A DNA stretch of 64,000 nt. It comes from an uncultured Pirellula sp. Its GTDB lineage: Bacteria > Planctomycetota > Planctomycetia > Pirellulales > Pirellulaceae. The notes beneath the pieces were generated by a model. That model did no database searches. It saw nothing but the letters and a program-made list of their open reading frames with translations, and was not told the DNA's origin. Of the stretch, positions 16,865 through 26,348 are shown one piece after another. The DNA lies in assembly GCA_903892355.1 (NCBI GenBank), contig CAITIE010000134.1:1-64000 (forward strand). Reading direction: 5' to 3'. Both the position numbers and the translations under genes were made by a program. The first letter of the stretch is position 1; every line of letters begins with the position of its first letter.

Positions 16865-16921
16865 CCTATGCTCCTCCAAAATCGCGTGCACCGGTCGATG
16901 CACGCGAGTCACCAACGGGTT

Positions 16922-17551
16922 CTAGCCCTTCTTAGCGGCATCATACCGCTTGCCAACTTCGTTCCAATTCACCACATTCCAAAAAGCTGCAATGTAGTCC
17001 GGGCGGCGATTTTGGTACTTGAGGTAGTACGCATGTTCCCAAACGTCCAATCCCAAGATAGGTGTACCTTCGATCCCTGCGATCGCTTTGCCCATCAGCG
17101 GGCAATCTTGATTTGCCGTGGAACCGATTTCTAACTTGCCATTGTTGAGGACCAACCATGCCCAGCCTGAACCGAACCGAGTCGTACCAGCGGCAGCAAA
17201 CTTTTCCTTGAACGCATCAAAGCTACCGAAGGTGGCTTCGATGTCGGCGAGCAACGCACCCGATGGCTTGCCACCGGCATTCCAACCGATGACCTGCCAG
17301 AAGAACGTATGGTTCCAGTGACCGCCACCGTTGTTGCGAACTGCGGTTCGCTTGTCGTCGGGGATAGCGCCCAGGCTCTTGATAACTTCCTCGATCGTTT
17401 TGTCCGCGAAAGGAGTACCATCGAGGGCCTTGTTCAGATTGGTAACATATGCCTGATGATGCTTGCCATGGTGGATCTCCATGGTCTGCGCGTCGATATG
17501 AGGTTCCATCGCATTGAATGCGTAAGGAAGCGGTGCAAGGGTAAACGCCAT
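16922..17551 (-). CDS. sodA: superoxide dismutase, Mn/Fe family (Mn-type residues)
   Basis: A 209-residue enzyme that disproportionates superoxide. Metal ligands are His27 (IHHGKHH), His81 (HWNHTFFW), and Asp and His of DVWEHAYY. Gly77 in GGGHW and Gln in ANQDCP are the usual Mn-type choices, whereas Fe-type enzymes carry a Gln near position 69-77; metal use still needs measurement. The ATG at 17551 has AGGAG at 9 nt and gives a standard length; the frame continues upstream to 17731 but that extension is not homologous-looking. No signal peptide is seen, so it should be cytoplasmic. Confidence 0.95.
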   Translation of the reverse strand: MAFTLAPLPYAFNAMEPHIDAQTMEIHHGKHHQAYVTNLNKALDGTPFADKTIEEVIKSLGAIPDDKRTAVRNNGGGHWNHTFFWQVIGWNAGGKPSGALLADIEATFGSFDAFKEKFAAAGTTRFGSGWAWLVLNNGKLEIGSTANQDCPLMGKAIAGIEGTPILGLDVWEHAYYLKYQNRRPDYIAAFWNVVNWNEVGKRYDAAKKG

Positions 17552-17750
17552 TGCTTGAATCTCCTGGAGGTTGATGGATGCGTCGATTACTGATTTGGAT
17601 AGTTTAGGCGTGACGCCGTTTTTGGCCAGTAGGAAACCGGGGTGCAGCAGGGGTTCAGACCTGGGAAAAAACATCGTTATCCTGGATAATCGCTCGGGAG
17701 AACTCCCAAACCCCGTCTCCGAACCATCCAATCATTAGGGAATCACCCAC

Positions 17751-18365
17751 TTGCCATCGCCTTCCCTCCAGCTCGGTGCATGCCCCCTGGCGCTCCACTT
17801 TGCCAAGGCTCACGACCGGTTCGTCCACAGCATCGATCTCATGGGCGAAAACGCTCGGCGGGAGTTACTCCGGTCCGTACCCGGTGACAACAGCGATCCA
17901 TGGCCTGCCGATGCTCCGCTCCAACAAGTTGTCCTCGAGTCGATTCGGCCCGAAAGCAGTCCTATCGCTTTTGGAGTGGGCCTTTCCGGCCACGGTCACT
18001 GGTCGTTGGCTTGCGAAGTACTAACCGGCGACACACCGGGGTTCCAACTCGATTTCGCCTGCAAAGCGAGTTCCCCTCCTGGCTCTCTTTCGAGCTGCTA
18101 CAGGCTGATCCAACAGGACCAGGAATCTAAAACCCCCGGTTCCCAATCACTGCATAGGGTCTCGGTTTCGGAGAGCTGCTGCCGCATCTCCACGGCACTT
18201 GAGGTGGCTAAGCTGCAACCCCATGGCTGCTTGATCGTGGAGGCTCAGCGGGGCCAACTCGAGTACCATCCGGAAACCGCGACCCTTTGGATTCGACCAT
18301 CAGAACCTTTGGACCGTGCGGGAACTTACCGATGGTGCTACAGCATCCGGTGGGAGGCCAGCTAG
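17751..18365 (+). CDS. uncharacterised protein
   Basis: I do not recognise this family. The frame encodes up to 204 residues from a TTG at 17751, with no strong ribosome-binding site; an ATG at 17841 is an alternative. It has no signal peptide, no membrane helix and several Cys and Ser residues. A segment (RVSVSESCCRISTALEVAK, then QRGQLEYHPETATLWIRPSEP) suggests a beta-rich fold. It ends 7 nt before the convergent small membrane gene. Codon use and the lack of an overlapping alternative support a real gene. Confidence 0.55.
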   Translation: MPSPSLQLGACPLALHFAKAHDRFVHSIDLMGENARRELLRSVPGDNSDPWPADAPLQQVVLESIRPESSPIAFGVGLSGHGHWSLACEVLTGDTPGFQLDFACKASSPPGSLSSCYRLIQQDQESKTPGSQSLHRVSVSESCCRISTALEVAKLQPHGCLIVEAQRGQLEYHPETATLWIRPSEPLDRAGTYRWCYSIRWEAS

Positions 18366-18371
18366 GATTGG

Positions 18372-18557
18372 CTACGCCCCGATGAAGTTCCCGTCATCGT
18401 CGTAACGGACGAGCGCAAAGTAAAAGAAGTTGACGACCATCATCGGTATGATGGCCAAAAAAATCTTGTGCACGAAGAGAACCAACATCAACGTAGCGAC
18501 TAGGTAAATGCACCATAGCCACCACGTCTCTTTCAAAAAAGCTTTATAACGTTTCAT
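18372..18557 (-). CDS. small two-helix membrane protein
   Basis: A 61-residue protein with two hydrophobic stretches (WWLWCIYLVATLMLVLFV and IFLAIIPMMVVNFFYFALV) and an acidic C-terminus RYDDDGNFIGA. Basic residues at the start suggest both ends face the cytoplasm. No ribosome site is evident. The function is unknown. Confidence 0.65.
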   Translation of the reverse strand: MKRYKAFLKETWWLWCIYLVATLMLVLFVHKIFLAIIPMMVVNFFYFALVRYDDDGNFIGA

Positions 18558-18602
18558 AAGGAGTGATTATCAGGCATAGCCCATCTTCGGGTCAACCCAA
18601 GA

Positions 18603-20639
18603 TCACTCTCCATCCTTGGCCATCGCGGCCTTCGCCAAACCAGCCATGCCACCGAATCGAAGTGCACCGGGCAAGAAATTCGGATCGCGAATCGATTGAA
18701 TTTTTGCAAAATCGAATGCACCATCTCCAGATGGTAGTTGGACTTTGAGATTCGGTCGCAAGACGGCCGCGGCGCCAACCAACGCAGCATTTGCGTCGTC
18801 ACCTACCCACGTCAATTTCTTCAATTCGGTTCCTTGGTCGGAGTCCAGTAGCGCTACCACCACCGCCAGTTTCCGAAGGAACAATGGAGGGTTGTATCCA
18901 TAGGTGTAGCATGCAGCAGGGCGAGGATTTTTAACAAGAGTTTGCTCTGTTGCCTTCCCGTCGATCCCCCAGGCATCGGCAACCATTAGTCCCCAACCAT
19001 CTTTGATCTCCGTTTGCGATCCATCGGCCACGAGTTGAAGCGATTTAGCGTTGGATGCATCAGATTCACCTGCGACCACTCGAAATAATTTTCCAACCAC
19101 TTCGTTGTCGGCGTTCACGATCGAGGTGCGCTCTATCATTTTGCCAAGAAATTCCTTAGGCTCCATCGGCTGAACCTTGAGGGTAGATGCGACTTGCAAG
19201 GCAGGACTTAATATTGTTTTCCAGCCTTGCTTTCGAATCTCAGGCGACGCATCGACCTTGGCAGCGACATCGTTGGCCCATCGCTGGAGCAGATCTGCTT
19301 CGAACTCGATCCCTGCAGGTGGTTTTGGGTGCGATTCGTCCCAAACCGTCATGTCGGTATCTTTGAGGACTTGAAAGTCCCGTTCGAGAATCGGTTCTTC
19401 CATGCCGAGACCGAACAATCGGTTCATGAACGCATACATTGGCACACGCGTGACATGGTTGTAATTATGCGGAAAGTGCGTGGCATTATGAAGACTCACG
19501 CGGTCTGCGGCTCCGTACAACCCGTACAATTTTTTGAGTTCTGGGAATCCATCCTTTGCCATATCGCGAGTCCAATCGTTCGCGGCGTTGACCCCCAATG
19601 GCCGGGGTGCAGTAAGTGCGGCGAGCTCTACGTTGCCAGTATTTACTCGCAATCCAACAGCATTCTCGCAGGTGCATCCACCTTGCATGGAGGTGCTCAC
19701 CATAACGACGGGATACGCACCTGCGAATCGAGGTTCGATCGCAGACGCGATAAATGTTTGAGTCCCACCGCCACTGGCTCCGGTAATCGAGATTCTCTTT
19801 GGATCGACATCGGATCGCTGGAGCAAAAACTCGAGAGATTGAATGCTGTTGATCGTTTGCATCCCCATGATGTTTTGAAGCATTCCCTCGGCGGTTGGGC
19901 TATAGAGAAGCCATTTCCCCGCGGCGACTTCTGGATTGGGACCGTGATTCCCGAATCCATGCACCCGTTCCGCGCTGATTTGTTTGGAATCCGCGTTACC
20001 CAACATGTCATAGTGAAACACGACGATCCCCATCCTCGCCATCTGCACGCAACGGGCTTGTAGAGGACTGCGAGCCGCCGATTCGAATCGCTCGGCACCC
20101 GTCGCAATCTCACGCTTCATTTCACCATCGTTGGTGTAATAAAAACGTCCATTGGGCCAATGCCCGTGCGGGCAAAGAACTGCAGGCAAGCGTTCACCCT
20201 CGGCGAGTTTACGCGTCGGAGTGTAAAGGCTGCCAGTGACATAGAGTCCAGGCAAGCTCTCAAAGAAAACTTTTTCGATCGCGTACCCATCCATCTCGCG
20301 CCGTGAATGAACGACAGGCTTCATGGGTGCCAACGTGGGCATGGGATACATCCCCAACGACACGAGCATCTGCTGGCGCAATTCGCTCGCCCGAACCTCC
20401 CACGCTTCCTTGGATTCAGGCACTGCAAATGGAAAATGCCCGTCGAGATCCTTGATCGCATAATGGGACTCGGGTGCCGTTGTTGGGCCCGTCGGCTCCG
20501 TCGCCATGCATGAGGAAGTAAGCCGCACGGGGCTTAACATCTCGACATCGAGCAATTCACCAGCGATCAGCGGGGCCGCTGCGAACAAAATCCTGGCAGA
20601 CCGCAACTTCGAAAACCGGGTACGATAAACGTTGCTCAC
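18603..20639 (-). CDS. secreted alpha/beta hydrolase, acetylxylan-esterase-like
   Basis: About 678 residues. The nucleophile elbow GASGGGTQT (Ser near residue 285) sits in an alpha/beta hydrolase core; GHWPNG and VVFHYDMLGNADS upstream and HNATHFPHNYNH downstream fit an oxyanion region and catalytic His. Such proteins in planctomycetes are annotated as acetylxylan esterase or dienelactone-hydrolase-like and probably act on polysaccharide esters. The C-terminal 200 residues form a second region of unknown role. A GTG at 20639 has GAGGAG at 7 nt and gives an N-terminal hydrophobic segment (ILFAAAPLIAG) that may be a signal anchor; the frame to 20771 is less likely. Confidence 0.82.
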   Translation of the reverse strand: MSNVYRTRFSKLRSARILFAAAPLIAGELLDVEMLSPVRLTSSCMATEPTGPTTAPESHYAIKDLDGHFPFAVPESKEAWEVRASELRQQMLVSLGMYPMPTLAPMKPVVHSRREMDGYAIEKVFFESLPGLYVTGSLYTPTRKLAEGERLPAVLCPHGHWPNGRFYYTNDGEMKREIATGAERFESAARSPLQARCVQMARMGIVVFHYDMLGNADSKQISAERVHGFGNHGPNPEVAAGKWLLYSPTAEGMLQNIMGMQTINSIQSLEFLLQRSDVDPKRISITGASGGGTQTFIASAIEPRFAGAYPVVMVSTSMQGGCTCENAVGLRVNTGNVELAALTAPRPLGVNAANDWTRDMAKDGFPELKKLYGLYGAADRVSLHNATHFPHNYNHVTRVPMYAFMNRLFGLGMEEPILERDFQVLKDTDMTVWDESHPKPPAGIEFEADLLQRWANDVAAKVDASPEIRKQGWKTILSPALQVASTLKVQPMEPKEFLGKMIERTSIVNADNEVVGKLFRVVAGESDASNAKSLQLVADGSQTEIKDGWGLMVADAWGIDGKATEQTLVKNPRPAACYTYGYNPPLFLRKLAVVVALLDSDQGTELKKLTWVGDDANAALVGAAAVLRPNLKVQLPSGDGAFDFAKIQSIRDPNFLPGALRFGGMAGLAKAAMAKDGE

Positions 20640-20960
20640 GATGAAACTCCTCGAATAAACCGATGGCGGGTAGACCAATGGCAGGAAGGGAGAGGGGATG
20701 ATTGGCAAGTGCCCTGGATGCCCCCGAGGCAAGCACGCATTATACACCAACGCAATCCTTCGGAGATCCATACGCCAGCGTCCTGCGTGGATGCTATGTT
20801 TTTGAATACCCGTCCTTTTAGAATCCCCGTCCGTGTTTCACCCGTTTTATGCCAATCCCCCGACGAACCTGGACCAGAAGCGACATTCAAGGCATGACAA
20901 TTTTCGATGGAATCACCTCCATTCAAGACACGCATCTACTCGCATCTACTGGAGACCAAC

Positions 20961-21404
20961 GTGGTAGCTCTCAATCGATTGACTAAGAAACGGATCCTCT
21001 ATTTTTTATGCGCGCTCGCCGTTATGGTCGCCGGTCTCGCATCGCGCCGTTATCGAGATCGCTTACCGGAGTTTATCGCCGAGTATGCCGGAGATGCGCT
21101 TTGGGCCCTCATGGTCTATTTTTTGGTAAGCATTTTGTTGGTTGGTCGATCCTGTGCATTCCGAGCATGTATCGCGATTGTTTTCGCGTACCTCGTTGAG
21201 GTGAGCCAACTGTACCACGCAGCATGGATCGACACGATTCGCCAAACCACGTTGGGTGGTTTGGTTTTGGGACATGGATTCCTCTGGTCCGATTTTGTAT
21301 GTTACTCGGTGGGGGTCGCCGTTGGCGTTGTCGCCGAACGAGGAATCGAGTGGCTTCACAAGAAGGCGATTCGCCCCAATTCAGGGAAGCCTAAAAGCGA
21401 ATAA
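20961..21404 (+). CDS. DUF2809 family membrane protein
   Basis: About 147 residues with four hydrophobic helices and the family motif ASRRYRDRLPEFIAEYAGDA, then LWALMVYFLVSILLVG. The family is of unknown function and is usually a small inner membrane protein. I chose the GTG at 20961, which follows GGAG at 6 nt; the frame is also open from an ATG at 20907. It is divergent from the esterase gene and convergent with the coiled-coil protein. Confidence 0.8.
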   Translation: MVALNRLTKKRILYFLCALAVMVAGLASRRYRDRLPEFIAEYAGDALWALMVYFLVSILLVGRSCAFRACIAIVFAYLVEVSQLYHAAWIDTIRQTTLGGLVLGHGFLWSDFVCYSVGVAVGVVAERGIEWLHKKAIRPNSGKPKSE

Positions 21405-21503
21405 GGCCTAGAGCACTGAACCCCAGAGGGAAAGCAACCACTAGGGTTGGTCGTGCCTCCGTGAACCTTTGATTGCAGTCCCACTAAACGGACGAATAGA
21501 AGC

Positions 21504-23033
21504 TTACGGATTGGTCGCCGTTGCGGAGTTGATAGCGTCGGCAAGTGCTTTCTGGTTGCTGACAATCCGATCGCGCATCGCTTGGATTTGCTGGAACATG
21601 CCGGCGACTTCAGAACGAGTAGAAACCAACAGATCATTCAAGCGACTGGCTTCTGCGGTGATAACTTCGTTCTCTTTCGCGTACTGGGCCTTGTCCATGC
21701 CGAGTTTGGACTGTTCATCTTGTCCCAAGCGCACTTGGTTATCGGCCAAGCCTTGGGACTTTTGCATTTCCGCCAGCTCACGTTCAATCAGCTTTGCATC
21801 TTGCGTGGAGAGCGTAATCTGCCGCCGCAATTCGCGGAATGCATACTCATAATCGTTGAGGGGACGGACAAAGACCGGTGCAAGGACCTTGACGATCCCT
21901 TGCTTCACCAATTCGTCGGCGGTGGTTGAGTCGAAGACAATTTTATCCTCGGTCTTAAATGCAATCTTAGCTCCATCTTCACCTCGCTTGAGCCTCGCAT
22001 CGACGGATCGCCCATTCACATCGTAGTAACCCCCGTCGGTCGCAATGCGTTGGTCTTGAGAATCCACTTCGATGGTGTGGTCCTTCAAAAACTCAACGCG
22101 CATGTAAACTTGTTCAGGGGGTGTTCCTTCGGGAGGACGGCCACCATCGTTGAGGTACGATTGGAGAACCCGCGATTTGATCGCATCTTTGACATTCAAT
22201 CCCGTCGGCACTGCGGTAGCCAGCCCTGGATCGATTCCGAGGAGAGTCGCAAGTTCGTTGCTATCCATACGACCGAAGATTGCATTTTCGTCGGTCTTGG
22301 AACCTTCTGCAGAAAAGACCGAGTGGGAATCGAGCGGCATCAACTCGTAGATGGCCCAACTTGCGAAAGATCCAGACGAGATCGCATCTTGCTGCTCTTT
22401 GGTGAGGGAGTTGGTCGGCTTCAGCTTGACAACTCCATTGCTGGACTCGGTCACCAAGAACTCTCCAAAGTAGCTGGTTGGAAGAAGCCCTCTTGGATCC
22501 GTCGATTCGCCAAACGCATGGACGACGGTTTGTGGAGCGAGCCCAGAGTCACCAGCGGCAGGAGCGGGAGCAGCGGCATCGGCTCCGTTACCACCAGCGG
22601 CAACAGGTGCTGCACCAACCCGATTCATCGCCAGTTGCAAGGTCGCTTCGCCAGCGTTGATTTGCCCCAACGTTGCGCCTCGCCATACGCGTCCTCGCTC
22701 GATCAATAACCGGTTCAATTCATTGGTAACCGGGACGTAACGAGTCAAGTCGTCGGTGTTTGGATTGACTTTGTCCCCCCAACGCGCCGCGTCCGCTTCG
22801 ATCTCTTTTGCGAGCACTTTCTTCTTGAGAATCTCGTAAGCTCTCATGTACCCGTTGCGACGGCTTGCAACACCAGCGGTGAAGAACAAAAAGCTCCACA
22901 CCTGAAGGAACAAGAGGATCAGCAGGGTCGTATGCAATGCCCCCCAGGACTTGACGGATTTCACGACCATCAAGATGAACACGACCAGCGACACCAAGAC
23001 CGCCAGCCAGACGATAATACCCATTAAGTCCAT
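21504..23033 (-). CDS. membrane-anchored coiled-coil protein, uncharacterised
   Basis: About 509 residues. Two N-terminal hydrophobic helices (IIVWLAVLVSLVVFILMV and LLILLFLQVWSFLFFTAG) are followed by a long extracytoplasmic region with an Ala/Pro/Gly-rich stretch (about 155-180), a predicted beta-rich middle and a C-terminal coiled coil from about residue 400 (AFRELRRQITLS, ERELAEMQKS, MFQQIQAMRDRI). I recognise no catalytic motif. The frame extends to 23084; the ATG at 23033 begins just before the first helix but neither start has a convincing ribosome site. Probably a lineage-specific envelope protein. Confidence 0.7.
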   Translation of the reverse strand: MDLMGIIVWLAVLVSLVVFILMVVKSVKSWGALHTTLLILLFLQVWSFLFFTAGVASRRNGYMRAYEILKKKVLAKEIEADAARWGDKVNPNTDDLTRYVPVTNELNRLLIERGRVWRGATLGQINAGEATLQLAMNRVGAAPVAAGGNGADAAAPAPAAGDSGLAPQTVVHAFGESTDPRGLLPTSYFGEFLVTESSNGVVKLKPTNSLTKEQQDAISSGSFASWAIYELMPLDSHSVFSAEGSKTDENAIFGRMDSNELATLLGIDPGLATAVPTGLNVKDAIKSRVLQSYLNDGGRPPEGTPPEQVYMRVEFLKDHTIEVDSQDQRIATDGGYYDVNGRSVDARLKRGEDGAKIAFKTEDKIVFDSTTADELVKQGIVKVLAPVFVRPLNDYEYAFRELRRQITLSTQDAKLIERELAEMQKSQGLADNQVRLGQDEQSKLGMDKAQYAKENEVITAEASRLNDLLVSTRSEVAGMFQQIQAMRDRIVSNQKALADAINSATATNP

Positions 23034-23278
23034 GAGTTCTGCCGTGATGAATGTTCTAAAGGGGATTCCAAGAACCGACCGCATTTCCCTTTTCAGGATA
23101 AATGCCTTCCCCTAGCATAGTTGCGAATCTTCCGGTTTCCTAAGATTTTCGAGCGAATCCGATGGTAAGTTGGGTAAATTCGAGTGTCAAGCAACCTTGG
23201 TGGTGGAGACTGTGCGGGTCGTAGGATTCTCGCGGATTATTTGGAATTTCCCGCTTTTTGAACCAAATGGAGCCTTAA

Positions 23279-24625
23279 ATGCCGGAACCAATCATCAGCA
23301 TCAGCGGACTTCGAGGAATCGTCGGCTCCGAGTTTACGCCGGAAGTCGCCATTCGATTTGCTGCCGCTTTCTGCTCGCAGAGCCCCCCAGGCCCCATGGT
23401 TTTGTCCCGTGACGGACGGACCAGCGGGCCGATGCTCGCCGATGCGATTGCAGCCTCCATTACCGCCTGCGGCCGGGACTGCTTGGACCTCGACGTTGCG
23501 TCCACCCCCACTGTCGGGACCGCTGTCCGAAACCTTGGTGCTTCCGGTGCAATCCAGGTGTCTGCCAGTCACAACCCGCCTCCCTACAACGGAATGAAGC
23601 TCTTCGGCCCAGACGGACGGGTTATCCCTGGCGAAATTGGGAACCGCGTCCTGCACGCCTACCGAAACCTCGATACTCCATGGGTGTACTTCGAATCGGT
23701 TGGAACTCGCCGAGCGATCTCGGACCCCCATGGTCATCACGGTGATTTGGTTTTAGCGACGGTCGATGTCGAGGCCATCCGCGCCAAGCAATTTCGAGTC
23801 TTGGTAGACAGCAATCATGGCGCCGGTTCGATCCTCGCGTCGCGGATCCTCGCCACGTTGGGGTGCGATGTCACCATCCTCGGTGGTAACCCAGATGGAA
23901 AATTCTCGCATCCGCCGGAACCGATTTTGGAGAACCTCAAGGCTGTCGGTGAAAATGTTACCGCAGGCAAGTTCGATGTTGGGTTCTGCCAAGACCCAGA
24001 CGCCGATCGTTTAGCGATCATCGATGAGCATGGAACCTACATCGGCGAAGAGTACACTTCGGTCCTGTGCATGATGCGAGCGCTCATGCAGCATCGCGGT
24101 CCTCTCGTGACCAATTGCGCTTCGAGCAACATGACGTCGTTCCTCGCCGCAAAACACGGCGTCCCCTTTTATCGGAGCAAAGTTGGTGAAGCCAACGTAG
24201 TCGATGTGATGCTCGCGCACCATGCGCTCTATGGGGGTGAAGGAAGTGGCGGCCCGATCGATCCGCGGGTTGGTTTGATACGGGACAGCTTTGTGGGCAT
24301 GGCCCAAGTCCTCGACTTGATGGCCGCCACGCAAAAAACGGTGAGTCAGTTGGTGGATGCGCTACCGCGAATGGCGATGATTAAAGACAAGATGACGTTG
24401 ACGAAGGAAAAACTCCTCGCCTCGATCGACCACTTGAAAGCTCAAATGCAAGCCGAGCAGATCAGTTCCGAAGATGGGATCCGTCTTGATTGGAGCGACG
24501 CTTGGCTGCTCCTTCGAGCCAGCAACACCGAACCGATCGTTCGATTGATCGCCGAAGCGCCCGATCAGTCCTCCGCCGAGGAATTGATCGCTCGCGCCAA
24601 ATCGATCATGGAAACGAACCCGTAA
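23279..24625 (+). CDS. glmM: phosphohexomutase (phosphoglucosamine mutase / phosphomannomutase family)
   Basis: A 448-residue alpha-D-phosphohexomutase. The phosphoserine loop is SASHNPPPYNGMK, the Mg2+ loop DPDADRLA, the sugar-specificity loop GEGSGG and the phosphate-binding loop RASNTEP; all four are intact. The GEGSGG loop is closer to the archaeal-type GlmM/PMM group than to the classical bacterial GlmM, so the substrate could be glucosamine-6-phosphate or mannose-6-phosphate and the gene symbol is provisional. The product would feed UDP-GlcNAc or GDP-mannose synthesis. It is alone on its strand, with a convergent lipoprotein gene downstream. Confidence 0.85.
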   Translation: MPEPIISISGLRGIVGSEFTPEVAIRFAAAFCSQSPPGPMVLSRDGRTSGPMLADAIAASITACGRDCLDLDVASTPTVGTAVRNLGASGAIQVSASHNPPPYNGMKLFGPDGRVIPGEIGNRVLHAYRNLDTPWVYFESVGTRRAISDPHGHHGDLVLATVDVEAIRAKQFRVLVDSNHGAGSILASRILATLGCDVTILGGNPDGKFSHPPEPILENLKAVGENVTAGKFDVGFCQDPDADRLAIIDEHGTYIGEEYTSVLCMMRALMQHRGPLVTNCASSNMTSFLAAKHGVPFYRSKVGEANVVDVMLAHHALYGGEGSGGPIDPRVGLIRDSFVGMAQVLDLMAATQKTVSQLVDALPRMAMIKDKMTLTKEKLLASIDHLKAQMQAEQISSEDGIRLDWSDAWLLLRASNTEPIVRLIAEAPDQSSAEELIARAKSIMETNP

Positions 24626-24644
24626 ACATTGAGACATCGCGAAC

Positions 24645-24668
24645 AGCGGCTGACAACGTGAAGCCGCT
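24645..24668. terminator. possible bidirectional hairpin between convergent genes
   Basis: AGCGGCT and AGCCGCT pair around a 10-nt loop between the phosphohexomutase and the DUF11 lipoprotein. No T-run follows, so termination is uncertain. Confidence 0.35.
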
Positions 24669-24718
24669 CACCCTTGCAACCGATCAAGGTTTTGGGTTCG
24701 CAACTCCGAGGCGAGTTG

Positions 24719-26296
24719 TTACCGAACCTTGGCATCGAATCGCACAAATCCACCTTCGCCAGGCTTCAGCTCTTTGTTGATTTCCCAGCGAAGGACCGAG
24801 GATCCGGCTTCGTTCGGGGTGATCGTGAAGCTCGCCTCAAGACTCGACTGCTGAGTAGCGTCGACGTATTCCAACCGAGGAGCCAACGAGTCGGTCACCA
24901 CCAACTTGTTGACGGGTTGCTCCCCGACGTTGTCGTAACGAATCGTGAAGGAGATGACATCCCCAGGGTTCGCCATTTGCTCCGATGCGACCTTGCACAA
25001 TCGGATTCGAGCTCCCTTGTACTCATACAGAGTGAACTCGCGAGCTTGCTTAAGGTCGGTAATCGCCACGGCCTCTTGCCCATCGATGATCACTTGCAAT
25101 TGTTCTAGATTTGTCCAGACGCGAGCGGCAGCAGCGGCCAATGCCAACTTTGCTGGATCGGTACCACGCAAATCCCCATTGCGAATGATGTCTAGATCTT
25201 CGTACGGCTTGAATGCATCGCTCAGAACACCCATCGGCAGCACAAGATCCGAAGGCATTGGGCGTTGACGATCGCGGAACGCCTCTACGACTCGTACAGC
25301 ATCCTTGGTGTTAGGCTTGAGCGGTACCATCACGTTGACCGGTGGAAGTTGTTCCTTCAGCATCCCAGGGCCATTCGGCAGAATAGCAGCTTGTGGTCGC
25401 AATGCGAGATCGGTCGTCAAAATCCCAGTTCGCTTGCGGACGCTTCCAAACCGAGGTGCATAAATGGCGACACGGCAGCCGCTCTGCACTTCGGTGACGC
25501 CAGATTTGGTTGTGTATTGAATGACAGTATCTTCTGGATCAAGTCCAGTCTGCGTCAAATCCTCGCGCAGCCGAACTTGGGGATCGCGATCGCCACCATC
25601 AAAGATGTACTCTTGGGGATCGGCGCACCTCTGTGCAGGGGCGCATTCTACTTCGCATGGGACATTGCAACTCAGCCCAGGATCTCCAGCGCATGCTGGC
25701 TCGCAGGTGCCCGTCATCTGAGGGAACAGTGGTCGATACGATTTGCCTCGCGAGCAGCAAGCGCACCCGTCGGCGTGGGCTTGAGGCATACGATTCCCCA
25801 GAGTGCCACCACCGAGTACGCGGGCGTGAGACGCTTGTCGATAAGGAGAACCTACAGCGGGAGCGGTAGGATCCACGGTTTGCAACGCGACCGGCAAAGC
25901 TTCGCGAGGAACGGAGTAGCTCTCTCGGTTGCTTGGACGACTATTCCCCGGTTGGGATGCGATCGCAGGAGATGCCGTTGTGGCTGGCCCGCCCCCGTTG
26001 TAGGAAGCCAACGCGACGGCGTTTAGATCGCTGGTTTGGGTGGAACCGAGTTGGGTGGTTGGTCGCATCGCTACGCCACCGGTCAAGCTTTGTTCCTTGG
26101 CAACTTGAACTGCTTGACGTTTCTGCGCCTCGGCCGCCTTTGCTTGTGCGAGAGGTGTCTGGGCAGCGCTCAACCGTCGCTCTTGAAGTGCCTGTTCACT
26201 GAAAATCCCTCCAGGCCCAGAGGCACAACCAGCGGTCACGCAGGACAGCAGTCCACCAGTGATCGCGAAAATCAACTGTCGCTTCGTTGGTTTCAT
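24719..26296 (-). CDS. DUF11-domain lipoprotein
   Basis: About 525 residues. The N-terminus has a signal peptide with lipobox TAGC, so it should be lipid-anchored. An Ala/Gln-rich helical stretch follows (LAQAKAAEAQKRQAVQVA), then a Cys-rich segment (CACC, CEPACAG, CNVPCEVECAP) around residues 185-230, and a C-terminal DUF11-type beta domain beginning NPGDVISFTIRYDNVGEQP. DUF11 is common in surface proteins. The ATG at 26296 puts the signal peptide at the N-terminus; the frame to 26314 adds six residues. It is the last gene of a three-gene minus-strand cluster. Confidence 0.82.
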   Translation of the reverse strand: MKPTKRQLIFAITGGLLSCVTAGCASGPGGIFSEQALQERRLSAAQTPLAQAKAAEAQKRQAVQVAKEQSLTGGVAMRPTTQLGSTQTSDLNAVALASYNGGGPATTASPAIASQPGNSRPSNRESYSVPREALPVALQTVDPTAPAVGSPYRQASHARVLGGGTLGNRMPQAHADGCACCSRGKSYRPLFPQMTGTCEPACAGDPGLSCNVPCEVECAPAQRCADPQEYIFDGGDRDPQVRLREDLTQTGLDPEDTVIQYTTKSGVTEVQSGCRVAIYAPRFGSVRKRTGILTTDLALRPQAAILPNGPGMLKEQLPPVNVMVPLKPNTKDAVRVVEAFRDRQRPMPSDLVLPMGVLSDAFKPYEDLDIIRNGDLRGTDPAKLALAAAAARVWTNLEQLQVIIDGQEAVAITDLKQAREFTLYEYKGARIRLCKVASEQMANPGDVISFTIRYDNVGEQPVNKLVVTDSLAPRLEYVDATQQSSLEASFTITPNEAGSSVLRWEINKELKPGEGGFVRFDAKVR

Positions 26297-26348
26297 GCTC
26301 TCGATGGTTCCCATTCGTTAATTCTAAACAGTGTGAGATTGCAAGGAC

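Noticed and set aside
17552-17731. 60-residue N-terminal extension of the superoxide dismutase
   Set aside because: The internal ATG has a good AGGAG site and gives the standard length; the extension is not signal-like.
19227-20063. 278-codon plus-strand frame inside the esterase gene
   Set aside because: Antisense shadow of a gene with a good ribosome site and catalytic motifs; its His/Cys-rich product is not protein-like.
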